Shown here: positions 17,033 to 26,108 of the stretch, one piece after another | Position numbering within the stretch: the stretch's first letter is position 1 | Layout of the letters: the number at the start of each line of letters is the position of its first letter | Source: Acidovorax delafieldii | Lineage (GTDB): Bacteria > Pseudomonadota > Gammaproteobacteria > Burkholderiales > Burkholderiaceae_C | Length of the DNA stretch: 64,000 nt | Direction of reading: 5' to 3' | Assembly (NCBI GenBank): GCA_002377855.1 | Contig: DFQQ01000010.1 | Span: 124,001 to 188,000 of the forward strand | The notes under the pieces: generated by a model | Seen by the model: the letters and a program-made list of their open reading frames with translations, nothing else | Databases searched by the model: none | What the model was told of the DNA's origin: nothing | Made by a program: the position numbers and the translations under genes

Positions 17033-17920
17033 ATGTGCCCCTTTTCCCAAACCACCGTCCCCGCCAGCGACACGCCAGCCCCCGCCCTGCCCGAGTCCAT
17101 CGTGCACGAGGAGCGCGCCCAGCTCGACTTCAGCCAATCGATGAGCTACGGCGACTACCTGCAGTTGGACGCCATCCTCTCAGCGCAAAAGCCGCTGTCG
17201 CCCGCGCATGACGAGATGCTGTTCATCGTGCAGCACCAGACCAGCGAGCTGTGGATGAAGCTCATGCTGCACGAGCTGCGCGCGGCCATCGGCCACATTG
17301 CGCGCGATGAGCTGCCGCCCGCCTTCAAGATGCTGGCGCGGGTCAGCAAAATCATGGAGCAACTGGTGCACGCCTGGGACGTGCTGGCCACCATGACACC
17401 GCCTGAATACAGCGCCATGCGCCCTTACCTGGGGCAGTCCAGCGGTTTTCAGAGCTACCAGTACCGCAGCATCGAATTCTCGATGGGCAACAAGAACCGC
17501 GCCATGCTGCGCCCGCACGAGCACCGCGCTGACCTGCTGGCACAGGTGCAGGCTGCCTACGAGGCACCTTCGCTGTACGACGAGGCCCTGCGCCTGCTGG
17601 CGCGGCGTGGTTTGGCCGTGCCCGCCAGCCACACCGAGCGCGACTGGACCCAGCCCTACGCGGAAAGCGACGCGGTGGAGCAAGCTTGGCTCACGGTGTA
17701 CCGCAGCCCGGAAAAACACTGGGATCTGTACCAGCTGGGCGAGGAACTGACCGACTTGGAAGACGCCTTCCGCCTGTGGCGCTTTCGCCATGTGACGACG
17801 GTGGAGCGGGTGATCGGCTTCAAGCGCGGCACCGGCGGCACGGGCGGCGTGAGCTATCTGCGCAAGATGCTGGACGTGGTGCTGTTCCCCGAGATCTGGC
17901 GCTTGCGCACCAATCTGTAG
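17033..17920 (+). CDS. kynA: tryptophan 2,3-dioxygenase
   Basis: 295-residue haem-dependent dioxygenase that opens the indole ring of L-tryptophan to N-formylkynurenine, the first step of the kynurenine route. Conserved stretches include MSYGDYLQLD, FIVQHQTSELWMKLMLHE, GFQSYQYRSIEFSMGNKN and the C-terminal RGTGGTGGVSYLRKML. A ggaga Shine-Dalgarno precedes the ATG. Last gene of the kynBUA block, ended by a terminator that is itself a copy of the interspersed repeat. Confidence 0.96.
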   Translation: MCPFSQTTVPASDTPAPALPESIVHEERAQLDFSQSMSYGDYLQLDAILSAQKPLSPAHDEMLFIVQHQTSELWMKLMLHELRAAIGHIARDELPPAFKMLARVSKIMEQLVHAWDVLATMTPPEYSAMRPYLGQSSGFQSYQYRSIEFSMGNKNRAMLRPHEHRADLLAQVQAAYEAPSLYDEALRLLARRGLAVPASHTERDWTQPYAESDAVEQAWLTVYRSPEKHWDLYQLGEELTDLEDAFRLWRFRHVTTVERVIGFKRGTGGTGGVSYLRKMLDVVLFPEIWRLRTNL

Positions 17921-17963
17921 GGCCGCGCACGGTCCAGATAGGCAGGGTAATTTTCAAAAAAAA

Positions 17964-18016
17964 AGAGCTGCAAGCGCTTTTGCAACATGCGCCGGCAGCT
18001 CTCTTTTTTATAGCGC
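17964..18016 (+). terminator. kynA terminator formed by interspersed repeat copy 4
   Basis: The stem agagctg / cagctct (17964-17970 and 17996-18002) is followed by a T-rich run. The same bases (gcaagcgctttt, gcgccggcagct, tttttatagcg) match the interspersed repeat, so a repeat copy seems to serve as the terminator. Confidence 0.7.
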
Positions 18017-18051
18017 TCCTCAGCAAGACATGGGGGGCGCGCCCCCTGCCG

Positions 18052-19053
18052 TCAAGGCAGCCGCAGGTGTTCCGACTCGCGCACGCTGGCGCGGTATTCA
18101 CGGCCACCCACCGAATACGTCACCCACAGCACCTTGGGCGTGCCGGGCGCGGGGTCGTAACCCGCCAGATCGTTGCCGGCACGCACCGACAACTGGTCGC
18201 CAGCCACCTGCGCCCGCAGCCGGTCTGTCACGTCAATCACGCGGTTGTCGGCCCCGTAGGCCGCTTGCACGATGTACAGGCCGCCACGTCCCGAACCGGG
18301 CCGGTCGTAGCCATTGCCGCCCTGGTGGTTGCCGCCGCCATTGCCATGCCAGCCGCCGTTCCAGCCTTCATTGCCCCAGTTGCCACCACGCCACCCGGTA
18401 AAGCGTGCGCCATCAATGGTGGAGCCTTCGGGGTACTCGAACATGCGGTTCTGGCCATCACGCGTGCGCACGAAAATGCGCAGTGTCTTGCTACGGCCGC
18501 GGTGCGGGTCCACGCCAAAGGTGTCGTTGGTCAGGGCAATGGCACGGTCGTCGCGCGCCAAATCGCGCAGTCGGCGGGTCACGTCCACATGGTGCTCTGC
18601 GGTGCCGTACACCGCCTGCAGGATGCGGAACTCGCCATCATCGCGGCCGTCACCTTGGCCGCCACCGTGCCAGCCACCACCCTGGCCGCCCTGCCCCCAG
18701 TTGCCCCCCCTCCAGCCAGAGAACTGGCTGCCGTCCACGACAGAATCCTCGCGGAACTCGAATGTGCGCGTCTTGCCGCGGGGGTCGCGGGCGTAGATGC
18801 GCAGCACCTTGACCCGGCCCCGGTCGGGGTCGGTACCGAAGGTGTCGTTGTGCACGAGAAAGGGCTGGTCGCTGCGGGCCAGTTCGCGCAGCCGCTCGGT
18901 AACGTCGACACTGCGTTCGGCCGTGCCGTAGCGCGCGCTCATGATCTGGTAGGCCCCGTCGTCACCGCCGCGCTGCGCCGCCGCGGGGGCCAGCAGCCCG
19001 AAGAACAACAGCAGCGCGGCCCAAAAGCCGGCAAAAGGGTGGTGGAACAGCAT
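18052..19053 (-). CDS. secreted protein with three tandem copies of a DUF3395-like domain
   Basis: 333-residue exported protein not assigned to a pathway. A Sec signal peptide (about 1-26, ending APAAA-Q) is followed by three copies of one domain of about 75-85 residues at 35-118, 142-226 and 259-333. Each starts with an aromatic/ILV strand plus YGT or YGA and VDVT-RLR, and contains a ND-F-G/Y-DP turn and a K-LR/LW strand. Gly/Trp/Asn-rich linkers (GWRGGNWG) join them. The pattern resembles DUF3395, also found at the C-terminus of DNAJC11 proteins; that link is from memory. A perfect aaggagg precedes the ATG at 19053 and fixes the start. Confidence 0.75.
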   Translation of the reverse strand: MLFHHPFAGFWAALLLFFGLLAPAAAQRGGDDGAYQIMSARYGTAERSVDVTERLRELARSDQPFLVHNDTFGTDPDRGRVKVLRIYARDPRGKTRTFEFREDSVVDGSQFSGWRGGNWGQGGQGGGWHGGGQGDGRDDGEFRILQAVYGTAEHHVDVTRRLRDLARDDRAIALTNDTFGVDPHRGRSKTLRIFVRTRDGQNRMFEYPEGSTIDGARFTGWRGGNWGNEGWNGGWHGNGGGNHQGGNGYDRPGSGRGGLYIVQAAYGADNRVIDVTDRLRAQVAGDQLSVRAGNDLAGYDPAPGTPKVLWVTYSVGGREYRASVRESEHLRLP

Positions 19054-19369
19054 GGAGACCTCCTTGGGGTGTGTGATTCGTCGCAACAGCGGCCTTTGCG
19101 CAGATCCTCTGGCCACTGGCTGACGTGGCTGAATGGCCTGGTTGATTGCAAATGCTCGCGAAGCGACTTGTTTTGGCTTTGCTTTGCGAAATCCGGCAGC
19201 GCTTTCCCTCTAACGGGCGCCGAGGCTGCCCGTTGACCGGGCCAGCCTGCGCGCATTATCTGTTTGGCAAAAGTTGGAACCAAATGTTTTTCGGGTGCCG
19301 CTGCGCAAGCCGGCCTCCAGCTGCGCTCACGGGACATGCGCACGCGCTGCGCGGCGTTACGCTCGCGGC
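19054..19369. other. gene-free divergent space
   Basis: Separates the secreted triple-repeat protein gene from the MFS gene. No gene or convincing promoter element was recognised beyond the Shine-Dalgarno of the leftward gene. Confidence 0.45.
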
Positions 19370-20656
19370 ATGGGCACCTCGCAACAGGCTTTTAGGAGCC
19401 AGCCACTCCCCCACACCTCTTCCGTGCCTGCCAGGCAGGCCTGGGCCATGCTGCTGGCAATGGTCAGTGGCTTCGCGCTCAGCCAGGCGTTTCGAACCGT
19501 TACCGCCATCATGGCCAGCGGCCTGCGAGCTGAGTTCGGGCTTTCGGCCCAGGCGCTGGGAGTATTTGCAGGGACTTTTGCCTTCGCGTTCGGCACCATG
19601 CAGCTGTTCATGGGAATTGCCATTGACTTTTGGGGCGTGCGGCGCACCCTGCTGGCGGCATTTCCAATCGCCATCGCCGGCGCGGCGCTGTCGGCCGCGG
19701 CACCCGGCTACGGCGCGCTGCTGCTGGGGCAGATGCTGATCGGCGTGGGTTGCGCGCCTGCCTTTTTGGTGTGCACGGTGTTCATTGCGCGCTACTTTGC
19801 GCCGTCGCGGTTTGCTGCGGTGTCTGGGGTAGCCATGGGGGTGGGCGGGCTGGGCATGCTGTTCACCGGCACGCCGCTGGCGTGGCTGGTGGCGCAGTCG
19901 TCGTGGCGCTGGGGGTTTGCGGTGCTGGCGGGGCTGGCTGCGGTGGCCTGGGGCTTGATCTACTGGAAGGTGCGCGAGCCTGCGCCGCCCCTGGGCGCTG
20001 GCGCAGCAACACCCGCCACCCCGGCTGCACAACGCGAATCGCTAGGCCAGGTCGTGCGCGGGTTTGGCGCGCTGTTTTTGCAGCCCCACACGGGTGGCAT
20101 CCTGGTGCTGGCGCTGATGACATACGCGTCGATGCTGTCACTGCGCGGCCTGTGGCTGGGCCCGCTGTTGATCGACCGGCACGCTTTCTCACTGGTTGCC
20201 AGCGGGCACGTGGCCACCGCGATGTCGTTGGTTTCATTGTTCAGCCCCGCATTTTTCGGTCGGCTGGACCCCGGCCCAGGCGTTCGCCGCCACTGGCTTA
20301 CCGGCTTTACCGCGCTGATGGCGGCACTGTTTGCCTCCATGGGCGTGTGGCAACTCCCATGGCTCGACGTGGCCGGCCCGGTGGCGGTGGGGCTGCTTTC
20401 GGGATACATGGTGCTGCAGTACGCCGATGTGCGATCGGCCTACCCGGCCACGATGACGGGGCGCGCGATGTCGGTCTTTACCATGGCGCTCTTTCTGGGC
20501 GTGGCGCTCATGCAGTGGGCGACTGGCGTGGCAGCATCCACCGCCAAGGCGCAGGGCGCAGAACCCTACACGGCGGTGATGTTCACCATCGCAGGCATGC
20601 TGGCGGTGGGCGCGGCCGCATTCCATGGGTTGCCAGCACCGCGCCAGCAGGCCTGA
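19370..20656 (+). CDS. MFS transporter
   Basis: 428-residue major facilitator superfamily permease with about 12 hydrophobic segments and two homologous halves. The loop after TM2 (GIAIDFWGVRRTL) is the usual MFS motif A region, and the central loop (about 195-220) is cytoplasmic. The ATG at 19370 (MGTSQQAF) is preferred because TM1 begins about 24 residues later; an in-frame ATG 96 bases upstream is less likely. Substrate unknown. The next gene, a flavin monooxygenase, is convergent rather than co-transcribed. Confidence 0.85.
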   Translation: MGTSQQAFRSQPLPHTSSVPARQAWAMLLAMVSGFALSQAFRTVTAIMASGLRAEFGLSAQALGVFAGTFAFAFGTMQLFMGIAIDFWGVRRTLLAAFPIAIAGAALSAAAPGYGALLLGQMLIGVGCAPAFLVCTVFIARYFAPSRFAAVSGVAMGVGGLGMLFTGTPLAWLVAQSSWRWGFAVLAGLAAVAWGLIYWKVREPAPPLGAGAATPATPAAQRESLGQVVRGFGALFLQPHTGGILVLALMTYASMLSLRGLWLGPLLIDRHAFSLVASGHVATAMSLVSLFSPAFFGRLDPGPGVRRHWLTGFTALMAALFASMGVWQLPWLDVAGPVAVGLLSGYMVLQYADVRSAYPATMTGRAMSVFTMALFLGVALMQWATGVAASTAKAQGAEPYTAVMFTIAGMLAVGAAAFHGLPAPRQQA

Positions 20657-20668
20657 TGCAATCAAAAA

Positions 20669-20719
20669 GCAGTGCAGGCGCCGCCCCTAAAGCGCCGGCA
20701 GCTACTAACTCGATAGTAT
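20669..20719 (+). repeat. interspersed two-dyad repeat, copy 5
   Basis: Between the convergent MFS and flavin monooxygenase genes: gcaggcgccgcccctaaagc, then gccggcagctactaactcg and atagta. It abuts the stop codon of the monooxygenase gene. Confidence 0.75.
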
Positions 20720-21964
20720 TCAGCAGCGTCCCTGGTCCACGCCGTCGCCCCGGTACAGCCAGGGCACGTCCAGCACACGCTCGCCCAGCAGCCTGAGCGA
20801 CAGATTGCGCGCCCACCGCACGGGCCCGGTTGCGTGAAAGATGCGCCCGTTGCGGGTGGATCGGGCTTGCACCCGGGCATTGCGTTGCCAACGGTTCACA
20901 GCGTACCGACGCAGGCGCAGCGGCACTTCCAGATCGTGCATGGACAGCGCGCGCTCCAGTTGGGCGGCGTCTTCAATGGCCATGCCTGCGCCCTGGGCCA
21001 GATAGGGGCGCATGGGGTGCGCGGCGTCGCCCAGCAATGCCACCAAGCCCCTGGCCATGTCATCGGGACCGCGCACGGGCGGGCGGTCGCACAGGGGCCA
21101 CAGGCGCCAGCTTGCGCCAGCCGCTTGCACACTGTGCACGGCGTTTTGCAGGGCTGTGCTGGTGCCCTGCAGGGCGTATTCCAGGTCGCGCGCGTTGGCG
21201 GCGTGGTCCCAATCTTCCAGGTTATGGGGCGCAGGGCCTTGCACGATGACGACCAGGTTCTGCAACTCGCCCCTGCGCACCGGATACTGCACCATGTGCA
21301 GCCGCGGGCCCAGCCAGGCCGTTACCTGGCGCGTGCGCAGCGATGCGGGCAGCGCACTTTGCGGAACCAGCGCGCGGTATGCCAAGTGGCCGGTGACGCG
21401 GGGCGCCTGGTAGCCCAGCAGCTGGGTACGTGTGCGGCTCCACAGTCCGTCTGCACCAATCAGTGCATCCCCTTCAATTTCTTTGCCCTGCGATGTGCGC
21501 ACTGTCACCACGGTCTCGCTCCCGGGCACGCTGGGCGGCGTGGTGCTCGCATCGGCGAACGACTCGATGCCGAGCCCCTGGTACAGCTGTGCCTCGGTGT
21601 AACGCTGCACGCCCGCGTGCAGCAGGCCATGCAGGTCGGCGCGGTGGATGGTGGCGTAGGCCGCCCCGTAGCGCTGCACCACCGTGCGCCCGAGCGGTAG
21701 TGCACCCAGTTCGTCGCCGCTGAGGGCGCAGCGCACCTGCAACCGTTCTGGGAAAGCAGCCACCTGCTGCAAAGCTTTTTGCAGTCCCCAAGCCTGCAGA
21801 CAGCGGATCACGTTCGGGCCGAGTTGCACGCCCGCCCCCACTTCAGAAAACTGCGCCACTCGTTCGTACATGCGCACGTCCCACCCGGCGCGCGCAGCGG
21901 CCAGCGCTGCTGCCATGCCACCGATGCCGCCACCCGCAATCAATACCTGCTTTTTCATGCGCAC
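20720..21964 (-). CDS. FAD-dependent aromatic monooxygenase (salicylate hydroxylase-like)
   Basis: 414-residue group A flavoprotein monooxygenase. The dinucleotide fold AGGGIGGMAAALAAARAGW is near the N-terminus, DALIGADGLWSRTR is the second NAD(P)H/FAD motif, and GDAAHPMRPYLAQGAGMAIED is the flavin motif. Length and motifs fit the salicylate/3-hydroxybenzoate/6-hydroxynicotinate hydroxylase group. It lies near the kyn genes but does not look like kynurenine 3-monooxygenase. The third residue (MKKQVLIAGGG, at 21958) may be the true start. Substrate unknown. Confidence 0.82.
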   Translation of the reverse strand: MRMKKQVLIAGGGIGGMAAALAAARAGWDVRMYERVAQFSEVGAGVQLGPNVIRCLQAWGLQKALQQVAAFPERLQVRCALSGDELGALPLGRTVVQRYGAAYATIHRADLHGLLHAGVQRYTEAQLYQGLGIESFADASTTPPSVPGSETVVTVRTSQGKEIEGDALIGADGLWSRTRTQLLGYQAPRVTGHLAYRALVPQSALPASLRTRQVTAWLGPRLHMVQYPVRRGELQNLVVIVQGPAPHNLEDWDHAANARDLEYALQGTSTALQNAVHSVQAAGASWRLWPLCDRPPVRGPDDMARGLVALLGDAAHPMRPYLAQGAGMAIEDAAQLERALSMHDLEVPLRLRRYAVNRWQRNARVQARSTRNGRIFHATGPVRWARNLSLRLLGERVLDVPWLYRGDGVDQGRC

Positions 21965-22066
21965 ATTGTCAGGCCTGCCGCAGCGCGCTGCCGCGCAAAC
22001 AGCGCAGCCAAGTCAAGCTTTGTGCAGGCGGGGCCCCGCACCGATCAGCCCCATCCGCCGCGCAGA

Positions 22067-24994
22067 TCAGCCCTGCAGAAGCTGGCGCAGAACATAGGGC
22101 AGGATGCCACCGGCCTGGTAGTAGTCCACTTCGATGGGCGTGTCGATGCGCAGCGTGACGATGACCTCCTCGCACGATCCGTCCGCTCGGCGGATGACAA
22201 GCTTCGCGTCGCTCTGCGGGGTAAGCGCCGGATCGGGCACCACGTCGATGACCTCGTTGCCCACCAGGCCCAACGTCTCCCACGACTGGCCGGCCTTGAA
22301 CTGCAGCGGCAACACCCCCATGCCAACCAGGTTGGAGCGGTGGATGCGCTCGAAGCTGCGCGCCACCACGGCCTTGATGCCCAGCAGCTGCGTGCCCTTG
22401 GCGGCCCAGTCGCGGCTGGAACCGGTGCCGTATTCCTCGCCCGCAAAAATCACCGTGGGCGTGCCCTTTGCCATGTAGTGCATGGCGGCATCGAAGATGA
22501 ACATCTTCTCGCCCTGCAGCGGGCCCTCGCTCTGGAACACGGTCACTCCGCCTTCTTCGCGCGAGCCGTCGGCGGTGGGCGCAATCATGAGGTTCTTGAT
22601 GCGTACATTGGCAAAGGTGCCACGCACCATCACGTCGTGGTTGCCGCGCCGCGCGCCATAGCTGTTGAAGTCGGCCTTCATTACGCCGTGCTGCAGCAGC
22701 CACTGGCCGGCAGGCGAGCTTTCCTTGATGGAGCCAGCGGGCGAGATGTGGTCGGTGGTGATGGAGTCGCCAAACAGCGCCATGATGCGCGCGCCCAGCA
22801 CCGAGGGCAGTCTTTGGCCATTTTGGCCTGCAGCGCCCGCCGATAAAGCGCCGGAAGCTCCTTTTTCGATAGCGAACTGCGCAAAGAATGGCGGCTCTGC
22901 GATGTAGGTGCTGGCAGGCCAGGTGTAGGTCGTACCGGCCACACCGCGAATCTTCTCCCACAGTTTTCCGGGGTCGGAGGCCACCCTGGCGTAGTTCTCG
23001 CGGAAGGCCTTGCCGTTCATCGCGAACTTCATCAACTGATGAATCTCGTCGCTGCTGGGCCAGATATCGCCCAGGTACACGTCGCGCCCGCCCCTGCCCT
23101 TGCCCACGGGCTCGGTCATGAGGTCTTTGAGCACCGTCCCCGCGATGGCGTACGCCACCACCAGCGGCGGGCTGGCCAGGAAATTGGCCTTCAGGTTGGG
23201 GTGGATGCGCGCTTCGAAGTTGCGATTGCCTGACAGCACGGCTGCGCACACCAGGTCATTGCTGGTGATGGCTTCGTTGAGCTCCGGCGTCAGGTCGCCC
23301 GCGTTGCCGATGCAGGTGGTGCAACCGTAGCCCGCCAGCGCGAAGCCGAGTTTCTCCAGGTAGGGCAACAGACCCGTCTGCGTGAGGTATTCCGTCACGA
23401 TGCGCGAACCGGGCGCGAGCGACGTCTTGATGTGCGGCTTGACCTTGAGCCCCGCCTCCACCGCTTTCTTGGCCAGCAATCCGGCGGCCAGGAGCACGCT
23501 GGGGTTGCTCGTGTTGGTGCAACTGGTGATGGCTGCGATCAGTACATCGCCGTTGCCCACGGTGATGTCGCCCGGCCGCGCCGCCTGCTGGGCCGGCACC
23601 TCAGCGTGTGCTGCAGCCAGGGTGGGTCGGTTCTGCTCCATTTCCGCGACAAAACGCGGCGCACCCGAAGGAGAAGGCTTTTCCCGCGGTGGCACAGCCA
23701 GCAGGGGTGCTTCACTGCTGCGCACGTGGTGGCGCGTGTGCAGCAACTCAGCGGGGCGGTTGAAGCCACTTTGGGCAATCGGCTTGCTGAACAAATCGGC
23801 GAACTGGCTGCAAACCTTGCCCAGTTCGATCCGGTCTTGTGGGCGCTTGGGGCCGGCCAGGCTGGGCGTGACACTGCCCAGGTCCAGCCGCACCACCTGC
23901 GAGTAGTCCACCTCGCCCGCGAGCGGCACCCCAAACAGGCCCTGGGCGCGGAAGTACGCTTCGAAGGCTTCGATCTCGCCCTTGGTGCGCCCGGTGCCCT
24001 GAAAGTACTCGATGGTCTTCTCGTCTACCGGAAAGAAGCCCATGGTGGCGCCGTATTCGGGCGCCATGTTGCCAATGGTGGCGCGGTCAGGCAGCGAGAG
24101 CGTGCGTGTGCCTTCGCCAAAGAACTCCACAAATTTACCCACCACCTTGTGCTGGCGCAGGATCTCGGTCACCGTGAGCACCAGGTCAGTGGCGGTCACA
24201 CCCTCACGCAACTGGCCGGTCAGCTCGAAACCCACCACATCAGGTGTCAGGAAATACACGGGTTGGCCCAGCATCGCCGCCTCTGCTTCGATGCCACCCA
24301 CACCCCAGCCCACCACACCTATGCCATTGATCATGGTGGTGTGGCTGTCGGTGCCCACCAGGGTGTCGGGGTAGTAGACACCGTCCTTGCGCTTGTGCAC
24401 GCCGCGCGCAAGGTATTCAAGGTTGACCTGGTGAACGATGCCAAAGCCCGGTGGCACCACGCCAAACGTATGAAAGGCCTGCATGCCCCATTTCATGAAC
24501 TCGTAGCGCTCGCGGTTGCGCTGGAACTCCAGCTTCATGTTGAGGTCCAGCGAATTCTTCTTGCCGTAGTGGTCAATCATGATGGAGTGATCCACGACCA
24601 AGTCCACTGGTACCAGCGGCTCAATCTTCTTGGGGTTCTTGCCCAGGCGCGCTGCCGTGCTGCGCATGGCGGCAAGGTCCGCAAGCAACGGCACCCCGGT
24701 GAAGTCTTGCAACACCACGCGAGAGACGACAAACGGAACTTCGTCCTTGCGCTCGGCCATGGGCGCCCACTGGGCCAGTTGCTTGACGTGTTCAGCCGTT
24801 ACTTTGCGACCATCGCAGTTGCGCAATACAGATTCCAGAACGATCCGAATCGAAACAGGCAGCCGGTGAATTTGCGGGAACTGCGTGGCCAATGCAGGAA
24901 GGGAATAAAGCATGCCCTTTTTGCCAGACGCAGTTTGGAAACTCTGAAGAGTATTGGCAAAGGGCTGGCTTGCAGGCAAGGAAGAAAGGGGCAT
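22067..24994 (-). CDS. acnA: aconitate hydratase A (with repeat-derived insert)
   Basis: 975-residue aconitase of the AcnA/IRP type that interconverts citrate and isocitrate through a 4Fe-4S cluster. Cluster cysteines are C492 (ITSCTNTSN), C558 and C561 (YGCTTCIGNAG). Domain 4 begins around ARIMALFGDSITTDHISPAG. The protein is longer than E. coli AcnA (891 residues). Part of the extra length is a variable linker before AAITSCT, and part, about residues 707-725 (AIEKGASGALSAGAAG region), is encoded by a copy of the interspersed repeat lying in frame in the linker before domain 4. No operon partner; a stem-loop lies upstream. Confidence 0.95.
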   Translation of the reverse strand: MPLSSLPASQPFANTLQSFQTASGKKGMLYSLPALATQFPQIHRLPVSIRIVLESVLRNCDGRKVTAEHVKQLAQWAPMAERKDEVPFVVSRVVLQDFTGVPLLADLAAMRSTAARLGKNPKKIEPLVPVDLVVDHSIMIDHYGKKNSLDLNMKLEFQRNRERYEFMKWGMQAFHTFGVVPPGFGIVHQVNLEYLARGVHKRKDGVYYPDTLVGTDSHTTMINGIGVVGWGVGGIEAEAAMLGQPVYFLTPDVVGFELTGQLREGVTATDLVLTVTEILRQHKVVGKFVEFFGEGTRTLSLPDRATIGNMAPEYGATMGFFPVDEKTIEYFQGTGRTKGEIEAFEAYFRAQGLFGVPLAGEVDYSQVVRLDLGSVTPSLAGPKRPQDRIELGKVCSQFADLFSKPIAQSGFNRPAELLHTRHHVRSSEAPLLAVPPREKPSPSGAPRFVAEMEQNRPTLAAAHAEVPAQQAARPGDITVGNGDVLIAAITSCTNTSNPSVLLAAGLLAKKAVEAGLKVKPHIKTSLAPGSRIVTEYLTQTGLLPYLEKLGFALAGYGCTTCIGNAGDLTPELNEAITSNDLVCAAVLSGNRNFEARIHPNLKANFLASPPLVVAYAIAGTVLKDLMTEPVGKGRGGRDVYLGDIWPSSDEIHQLMKFAMNGKAFRENYARVASDPGKLWEKIRGVAGTTYTWPASTYIAEPPFFAQFAIEKGASGALSAGAAGQNGQRLPSVLGARIMALFGDSITTDHISPAGSIKESSPAGQWLLQHGVMKADFNSYGARRGNHDVMVRGTFANVRIKNLMIAPTADGSREEGGVTVFQSEGPLQGEKMFIFDAAMHYMAKGTPTVIFAGEEYGTGSSRDWAAKGTQLLGIKAVVARSFERIHRSNLVGMGVLPLQFKAGQSWETLGLVGNEVIDVVPDPALTPQSDAKLVIRRADGSCEEVIVTLRIDTPIEVDYYQAGGILPYVLRQLLQG
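22821..22876 (+). repeat. interspersed two-dyad repeat, copy 6, inside acnA
   Basis: ttttggcctgcagcgcccgc, then cgataaagcgccggaagctc, then ctttttcgatagcg matches the family. acnA is on the other strand and reads through it in frame. Confidence 0.8.
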
Positions 24995-25032
24995 GACAAA
25001 CTCCTGTGAAAGGCGACAGCGCCCATTCTGTC

Positions 25033-25063
25033 ACCCCCACACGACGGCACAAGTGTGGGGGGT
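25033..25063. promoter_or_regulatory. stem-loop upstream of acnA
   Basis: Inverted repeat acccccacac / gtgtgggggt-type arms with a 10-base loop, 39 bases before the acnA start. It has no T-run on the acnA side, so a leader structure or operator is as likely as a terminator. Confidence 0.45.
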
Positions 25064-25435
25064 TATGCCAAAACCCGCATCGCGTGAGGCGACGTGGTTG
25101 AAACGGGTGCGGTGCAATATCGGAGGCGGCGGCCACGCCACCGAAAATCGCTCCCCCTGCAAGGCCGTTTTGTGTTTTCACCCCAAGTAATCTCCACCGG
25201 GGGTGCGGGAGTGGCGACAGGCATCGCTATAACCCAGGCGAGAAGGAACTCACCCGCTCGGCCAACACACCCACTACCGCTTTTAAATTGTTGCCAAACC
25301 GTGGCTCGCACCACGTTCCGCAAACACTTCCCCAAGCACATTTCACGCGAGTAACTCTTTGCACTGATTGCAACGAACTGCGAAATGCAACTGGATCAAA
25401 CGATATGAGGTTCGGTTGAAATATATGCAGATGTA

Positions 25436-25460
25436 AAAAAGCCCGCTTTCGCGGGCTTTT
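25436..25460 (-). terminator. terminator of the H-NS-like gene
   Basis: The hairpin aagcccgc-tttc-gcgggctt has a T-run on the minus-strand side and lies about 20 bases past the stop codon. Confidence 0.85.
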
Positions 25461-25478
25461 GTGCGCTGAAGATTCCAC

Positions 25479-25766
25479 TCAAATCGCGAACTGCTCGCGA
25501 TTTTCATTCTGGATCCACTTGGGGGCCTTGCCGCGTCCAGTCCACGTCTCGCCTGTAGCGGGATTGCGATATTTGGGAGCCACTTTGGTGCCGGCGCTCG
25601 CACTGCGAGCGCGCCCTGTGGGAAATACGTCTTGAGAAGTCAGACCAAACTCAGCCACCAGAGCACGCACCTGATTGATGGCATCGCTCAGTTCACGCCG
25701 GCGGGCTTCGCTGATTTGCTGCTCCAGTGCTTCACGTTGCTTCAGTAGTTCTTTGTAGCTGGTCAT
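25479..25766 (-). CDS. H-NS-family nucleoid protein
   Basis: 95-residue H-NS histone-family protein. The N-terminal half is a charged coiled coil for dimerisation (LLKQREALEQQISEARRREL), and the C-terminal half carries the family DNA-binding motif YRNPATGETWTGRGKAPKWI, with the AT-hook-like TGRGKAP core. Such proteins bind AT-rich DNA and silence genes; betaproteobacteria usually carry several small paralogues. It has its own terminator and an AT-rich upstream region. Confidence 0.92.
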   Translation of the reverse strand: MTSYKELLKQREALEQQISEARRRELSDAINQVRALVAEFGLTSQDVFPTGRARSASAGTKVAPKYRNPATGETWTGRGKAPKWIQNENREQFAI

Positions 25767-26108
25767 GGTGTGTAATCAAAAGTAAGTAGAGCGGAAATGC
25801 CATTATATGGACAAATAACATTCCTGACACTGGATTCTGCTATTTCCCATTAAGTTCCCCGAATCGCAGATGGGGGAGATATCTCCGCCCAGTTATCACT
25901 GGCTGCATAGCTGGCGCCAGTTGTGCTGCCACGTGCCCCATACATAACACAGGCACGTATCGATTTCCCTTCTTCCCACCCCAAACGAACCAGTTCTCAC
26001 GGGATCAGAAACGGTAAAAAGCGGCGCCAGACGTCTGTTCAAGCCACAAGCATTCGCTCATTCTTACGATGCGGCGAAAATCGAGGTCTTATCTCCACCC
26101 CAAACAAC
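25767..26108. other. gene-free divergent space between the H-NS-like gene and apaH
   Basis: About 340 bp, noticeably more AT-rich than its surroundings near 25790-25850 (cattatatggacaaataaca), which may hold the H-NS-like promoter and self-binding sites. No gene recognised. Confidence 0.5.

Larger units (their letters stand above)
24995..25478. other. gene-free stretch between acnA and the H-NS-like gene
   Basis: About 480 bp without a supported gene; both flanking genes are on the minus strand. It holds an acnA-proximal stem-loop (25033-25063) and the terminator of the H-NS-like gene (25436-25460); the rest shows no feature I recognise. Confidence 0.5.

Noticed and set aside
20720..21964. 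Kynurenine 3-monooxygenase
   Set aside because: Although close to kynBUA, the protein has the length and motifs of the salicylate hydroxylase-like group and lies beyond a convergent gene.
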